Below are positions 4,919 to 7,617 of a stretch of 7,617 nt of DNA, piece by piece. Under the pieces are notes generated by a model. That model was not told the origin of the DNA. It made no database searches and saw only the letters and a program-made list of their open reading frames with translations. Source of the stretch: Anaerolineales bacterium. Its GTDB lineage: Bacteria; Chloroflexota; Anaerolineae; 4572-78; J111. The DNA lies in the NCBI GenBank assembly GCA_020634935.1, contig JACKAT010000096.1, forward strand, positions 1 through 7,617, written 5' to 3'. Within the stretch, counting starts at the first letter, position 1. Each line of letters begins with the position of its first letter. The translations under genes and the position numbers were made by a program.

Positions 4919-5737
4919 TTAAATAGGCGGATAGGGTACATTACGGCCCAGGCGGGCCGTGGGATAGCGGCGGGTGGAAACCAGGGTTGACACTCGTTTC
5001 TTGAGGGCTTCAATTTCACGCGAGGTCAGGAAGTCGCCCAGAACGGCGCATAGTTCAATACCGTCCATCAGCGTATACAGATGGTCCAAATCGGCCATCA
5101 GTGCGTCTTCTACGGGCTGATCGCAAAAATCCCAGATGACGGTCCGCAGTTTGAGATCGGTGTGGAAGGTCAGGCCGTGATCGATGGCCCAGATCGTTCC
5201 GTCTTTGCCTTTGAGGCAGTGGCCGCCTTTGCGATCGGCGTTGTTGGCGATGAAGTCAAACAGGGCCATTCGCCTAAAGTCTTCCATAAAGGCGGGCATA
5301 TCGCGCAGGTTGAAATAGTGGGCTTCATAGTCGGCGTCGACAAAAAGTTGTAGAGAGCCAAACCCGTGCGGGCCGTTTCGCAGAACCGTGGTCGGGATGT
5401 TGGGCCAGCCCAAAACCTGGCTAATCAGATAGCTGGTAAACTCTCGCTTCGACAGGCTACGATCGGGAAAATCCCACAGCGGGCGTTCACCTTCGCCAGG
5501 TTTGTAGATGCCCATCAGCGTTTGGCCGTCATTTGTATTAAGGTTAGCCAGGAAGGTGTAATTCGAGCTCCAGGGCATCAAGCCCTGGAGCTCCATTTTT
5601 CCGTTAAGCAGCGCCTCCAGACAATCGGCATCGCAAGGGCTGCTGCGCCCGGATTGAACTAGCGCTAATTTTTGAGCGGACTGAATTTTTTCTAAAATCT
5701 GGTTGGGGGTAAGTCTCGATTTGCTGCTCAATTCCAC
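4919..5737 (-). CDS. SCO1664-family PI3/4-kinase-like protein
   Basis: The 272-residue product matches what I know of the SCO1664 family (TIGR03843), described as distantly related to phosphatidylinositol 3/4-kinases. The likely ATP-contacting block is GIYKPGEGERPLWDFP (76-91), with Lys79. The catalytic loop is NNADRKGGHCL (165-175), with Asp168 where PI-kinases have the D of DRHxxN and His173 near the usual Asn. The Mg-binding motif is AIDHGLTF (184-191), an analogue of DFG. These assignments are by pattern, not structure. The substrate is unknown; a small molecule, lipid or protein are all possible. No membrane segment is seen. Translation starts at GTG inside the end of the DUF3090 gene (GTG GAA TTG AGC, 10-bp overlap), with AAAGGG 4 bases upstream, so the two genes are tightly coupled. 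A 12-bp perfect hairpin lies within the gene at 5565-5593. Confidence 0.9.
   Translation of the reverse strand: MELSSKSRLTPNQILEKIQSAQKLALVQSGRSSPCDADCLEALLNGKMELQGLMPWSSNYTFLANLNTNDGQTLMGIYKPGEGERPLWDFPDRSLSKREFTSYLISQVLGWPNIPTTVLRNGPHGFGSLQLFVDADYEAHYFNLRDMPAFMEDFRRMALFDFIANNADRKGGHCLKGKDGTIWAIDHGLTFHTDLKLRTVIWDFCDQPVEDALMADLDHLYTLMDGIELCAVLGDFLTSREIEALKKRVSTLVSTRRYPTARLGRNVPYPPI
5565..5593 (-). repeat. 12-bp perfect hairpin inside the kinase-like gene
   Basis: GAGCTCCAGGGC (5565-5576) and GCCCTGGAGCTC (5582-5593) pair perfectly with a 5-base loop. In the message it lies about 145 bases after the GTG start and covers codons 49-58 (ELQGLMPWSS). A GC-rich perfect stem of this size in coding sequence is uncommon by chance and could affect translation or message stability. 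Confidence 0.6.
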
Positions 5738-6261
5738 TGCACCCTTTCAAATCCATTACTCTTTGGACAAAAGTGACCATCGGGATCGATCGGCGACTCG
5801 CACAGGGGACAGATCGGCCGGCCCTGATTAACCACCTCCAGCGTATGCTCACTCAACGCTTTCATTTGAGAGCGCGTAGCCCAAAAGCGGACGGTCGCAA
5901 CATCCTCGTCGGCGTCAGCCTGGATTTCCTGCACCACCAAAACGACCATATCCTGGTCTTGATCGTAGCCTAAGCCGATTTGCCCGACTACAAACTCAGG
6001 CTCCATCGGTTCACGCAGCATCAGATCGGAGGTTAGCGGCCGGTCAACTTTGGAGAAGGAACGGGGATATTTTTCATCCAACTCATCCAATAACTCCGTA
6101 GTGCTAACCGCCAGGACGCGAGCCTGTTCTTTTTCGATCTTTAGGGTCACATTAGAGCTTGTCTGGCTGGCTTGCAGCAGAAAAATTCGTTGGCCCGGTT
6201 CACCCACCGCGCCGATGGTAATCCGGTTAACAGGATTAAGATCAGTTAATTTTCTAGCCAT
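5728..6261 (-). CDS. DUF3090 family protein with zinc-binding-like C-terminus
   Basis: The 177-residue product fits the DUF3090 family (TIGR03847), known as the middle member of an uncharacterised three-gene set in Actinobacteria and Chloroflexota. The N-terminal part (residues 1-145) is beta-strand-rich (GQRIFLLQAS, NVTLKIEKEQ, VVGQIGLGYD, MVVLVVQEI) with one predicted helix near 53-62. The C-terminus has CPLC (151-154) and HFC (163-165), a short C-x2-C...H-x-C arrangement that could bind one zinc ion, followed by PKSNGF. No enzyme motif is recognised. The ATG has a strong GAGGAG site 6 bases upstream (6268-6273), only 21 bp after the phosphatase stop. The end overlaps the start of the kinase-like gene by 10 bp. 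The constant company of a predicted kinase and phosphatase suggests an adaptor or substrate-handling role, which is inference. The family call is firm; the function is not. Confidence 0.92.
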   Translation of the reverse strand: MARKLTDLNPVNRITIGAVGEPGQRIFLLQASQTSSNVTLKIEKEQARVLAVSTTELLDELDEKYPRSFSKVDRPLTSDLMLREPMEPEFVVGQIGLGYDQDQDMVVLVVQEIQADADEDVATVRFWATRSQMKALSEHTLEVVNQGRPICPLCESPIDPDGHFCPKSNGFERVQWN

Positions 6262-6282
6262 ATTTCACTCCTCGAACTGTTG

Positions 6283-6948
6283 CTATTTCTCTTCCTGAGG
6301 AGGAGGGGGATTGTGATTAGTATCATTGACACATACAACACGCGGTCCCATAAATGTAAAATTCACCGTAGTCAGCGAGGCCGTACTGATGACGATCCGC
6401 TGGAATAAGTCGAAATGGACGCCCAGGTAGTGGGCCACCGCCGCCTTAATCAGATCGGCGTGGCCAACGATGGCGATCGTTTGTTCAGGATGCTGGGCCA
6501 CCAGGGCGTTGACCTCTTTAACAAACCGGGCCTGCATTTCGTACATAGTCTCGCCGCCAGGAAACCCGGCGCCGCTGGGATAGAACTGAATTTGAGACCA
6601 GGATTTTTCTTTGGTTAACTTCTTAATCTCTTCCCCGGTCCATTCCCCGTAATCGACCTCCAACAGCCCGCTGTGCGGCTTGACTTCAAGATTATGATGG
6701 GTGGCAATAATCCGGGCCGTTTCTACGGTTCGCTCTAAGGGGCTGGTGTACAGTGCATCGATTTTCTCTTTAGCCAGTCGCTCACCCAAAGCTTCGGCTT
6801 GTTTGCGGCCTTGCTCGTTCAGATAAACGCCCGGCGTCCGGCCGGCTAACTTGTTTGATTTCGTCCACTCATTCTCGCCGTGCCGAATAAAGAGGACGGT
6901 AGTCGGCTTTTTCTCCTGCTTTGGCTCTTTTTCGGTATCTTCGGACAC
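6283..6948 (-). CDS. histidine phosphatase-superfamily protein, MSMEG_4193-like
   Basis: The 221-residue product is a member of the phosphoglycerate-mutase-like histidine phosphatase superfamily. The phospho-accepting histidine is in LFIRHGENEWT (RHGE at 22-25, His23). Further phosphate pocket residues are Arg73 in SPLERT and His163 in VGHAD, with Glu97 in LLEVDYGEW as the probable acid. Its place before DUF3090 and SCO1664-type genes marks it as the MSMEG_4193 subgroup (TIGR03848, annotated as probable phosphomutase). It could be a phosphatase or a phosphomutase; the substrate is unknown. Both ends carry short polar extensions: Glu/Lys-rich residues 1-15 and a Pro/Glu tail. The start is a GTG with AGGA 7 bases upstream (6956-6959), and no later Met exists before the catalytic core. 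It is the first gene of its unit, about 24 bases from the predicted transcription start. Confidence 0.93.
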   Translation of the reverse strand: MSEDTEKEPKQEKKPTTVLFIRHGENEWTKSNKLAGRTPGVYLNEQGRKQAEALGERLAKEKIDALYTSPLERTVETARIIATHHNLEVKPHSGLLEVDYGEWTGEEIKKLTKEKSWSQIQFYPSGAGFPGGETMYEMQARFVKEVNALVAQHPEQTIAIVGHADLIKAAVAHYLGVHFDLFQRIVISTASLTTVNFTFMGPRVVCVNDTNHNPPPPQEEK

Positions 6949-6978
6949 GCTCTTTTCCTATGGTTGTGTGTGAATAGT

Positions 6979-7007
6979 AATATAACCTATCCTGAGCCTA
7001 CAGTCAA
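6979..7007 (-). promoter_or_regulatory. sigma-70 type promoter of the phosphatase/DUF3090/kinase unit
   Basis: On the minus strand a -35 hexamer TTGACT (7002-7007) is followed after exactly 17 bases by a -10 hexamer TATATT (6979-6984). Each matches the consensus at five of six positions. Transcription would start near 6972 and give a leader of about 24 bases before the GTG of the phosphatase gene. This is the best promoter match in the window. Inverted 10-bp motifs overlap its spacer and lie upstream of it. Confidence 0.7.
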
Positions 7008-7034
7008 ACAATTTCAAAATTAAGAGGATAGGTT
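6984..7034. promoter_or_regulatory. inverted pair of 10-bp motifs around the promoter (possible operator)
   Basis: AACCTATCCT at 6984-6993 and its exact reverse complement AGGATAGGTT at 7025-7034 are separated by 31 bp, with centres 41 bp apart, close to four turns of DNA. One copy lies between the -10 and -35 hexamers, touching the -10. The other lies about 20 bp upstream of the -35. Both are outside the predicted transcript, so they are better read as DNA sites than as an RNA hairpin. A regulator binding both could block or loop the promoter; no regulator gene is in the window. Confidence 0.5.
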
Positions 7035-7160
7035 GTGTCTATAGAGAAGGTGAGGGGGGTAATTCTTACCAAAGCATCGTTTGCTAATAACTTTATTCGG
7101 AGGGCGAGGGTAGCAGAGGCTTAGAAGATTGAAGACGAAAATGGGTCGTTTTATTTTTGT

Positions 7161-7617
7161 TTACTCGTAATCAAGACCCGGCGGCAAAAACCACTGGCGC
7201 TGGCTAAATATTTCAAAGCCCAAACGGTGAAACAGCGAAAATCCCTGCGCCGTCGAGTAGACCATCACCTGATCGCAGTCAAGTTCGCGGGCATCGGCCA
7301 GCATGCGATACGTCAGCGTGGTGGCCACACCTCGGCCCCGGTAATCATCGATCGTGACCAAGTTAGTAATCGAGGCCGCGCCATTGGTCCGTAATAAAGC
7401 CCCCGCGCTCACTGGCTGCTCATCTAAAAAGGCCAGATAAAGCCCAATCCGGTCATCTTTAAGATGACTGACCGAATAGAGTTTAACTATATCTCTTAAT
7501 GGAAAGTCAAACACCAAATGCATCAACGTGCAGAATGCCGTCAGCGACGGCACGGTATCGACCTTCTCAATCATGACCTCTGCATTCCGATCGACCTCAT
7601 TCGGCTGGCCGCTAATG
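7161..7617 (-). CDS. GNAT-family acetyltransferase, N-terminally incomplete at the window edge
   Basis: The frame has an ATG at 7574, but it stays open for 14 further codons to the right edge (reading ...SGQPNEVDRNAEV before Met). That ATG has only a poor, very close AGAGG before it. I take the gene as running past the edge, with at least 151 residues visible. The visible part is a GNAT domain. Numbered from the internal Met, a beta strand IGLYLAFLDEQPVSAGAL (43-60) precedes SITNLVTIDDYRGRGVATTL, which carries the acetyl-CoA loop RGRGVA (79-84). Then come DQVMVYSTAQGFSLFHRLGF (101-120) and a short tail. The style, with a leading stretch about finding a fold start (PSLTAFCTLMHLVFDFP), resembles the C-terminal domain of longer GNAT proteins of 250 residues or more. 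The acceptor substrate is unknown. A separate promoter stands before the phosphatase gene, so it is probably not part of that unit. Confidence 0.85.
   Translation of the reverse strand, partial: ISGQPNEVDRNAEVMIEKVDTVPSLTAFCTLMHLVFDFPLRDIVKLYSVSHLKDDRIGLYLAFLDEQPVSAGALLRTNGAASITNLVTIDDYRGRGVATTLTYRMLADARELDCDQVMVYSTAQGFSLFHRLGFEIFSQRQWFLPPGLDYE

Noticed and set aside
7128..7160. Possible terminator hairpin (AAGACGA...TCGTTTT) followed by T-rich sequence
   Set aside because: The stem is at most seven pairs with one mismatch, and the T-rich side fits plus-strand transcription, where there is no gene.

Overview
The window looks like bacterial chromosome from the Chloroflexota (Anaerolineae or a related class). 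Three things suggest this. The trio of a MSMEG_4193-type histidine phosphatase, a DUF3090 protein and a SCO1664-type kinase-like protein is known mainly from Actinobacteria and Chloroflexota. The lipoprotein has the Pro/Thr/Glu-rich linker common in Chloroflexota. The spacers carry many GGTTGG-type palindromic repeats. The phylum assignment is an inference; there is no rRNA or other marker gene. Every gene I accept lies on the minus strand, so transcription runs from right to left.

Right part (7617 to 4419): an N-terminally incomplete GNAT acetyltransferase runs off the right edge. A 212-bp spacer follows, with a good sigma-70 type promoter flanked and overlapped by an inverted pair of 10-bp motifs. 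Then comes a tight cluster: histidine phosphatase, DUF3090 protein with a C-terminal zinc-binding-like knuckle, SCO1664-type PI3/4-kinase-like protein (10-bp overlap with the gene before it), and after 38 bp a second, small GNAT acetyltransferase. A predicted kinase and a predicted phosphatase in one transcription unit suggest a phosphoryl-transfer pathway on a small molecule. Its substrate is unknown.

Middle part (4418 to 1512): a 254-bp spacer with GGTTGG-type repeats precedes an AMP-forming acyl-CoA ligase. A 19-bp perfect hairpin lies between it and an alpha/beta hydrolase. The two genes probably form one transcription unit acting on a carboxylic acid, thioester or ester substrate. The stop codons of both genes lie inside copies of the same repeat type.

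Left part (1511 to 1): a 346-bp spacer holds a second, imperfect palindrome and a GACGT...ACGTC hairpin. It is followed by a lipoprotein with two degenerate ComEA-like helix-hairpin-helix units, translationally coupled (ATGA overlap) to a four-helix membrane protein. A 17-bp perfect GC-rich hairpin closes the unit at the left edge.

The most interesting items are the conserved but unexplained phosphatase/DUF3090/kinase trio with its two-site promoter, the surface HhH lipoprotein and membrane protein pair, and the repeat family that supplies gene ends. No tRNA, rRNA, CRISPR array or transposase gene was seen.
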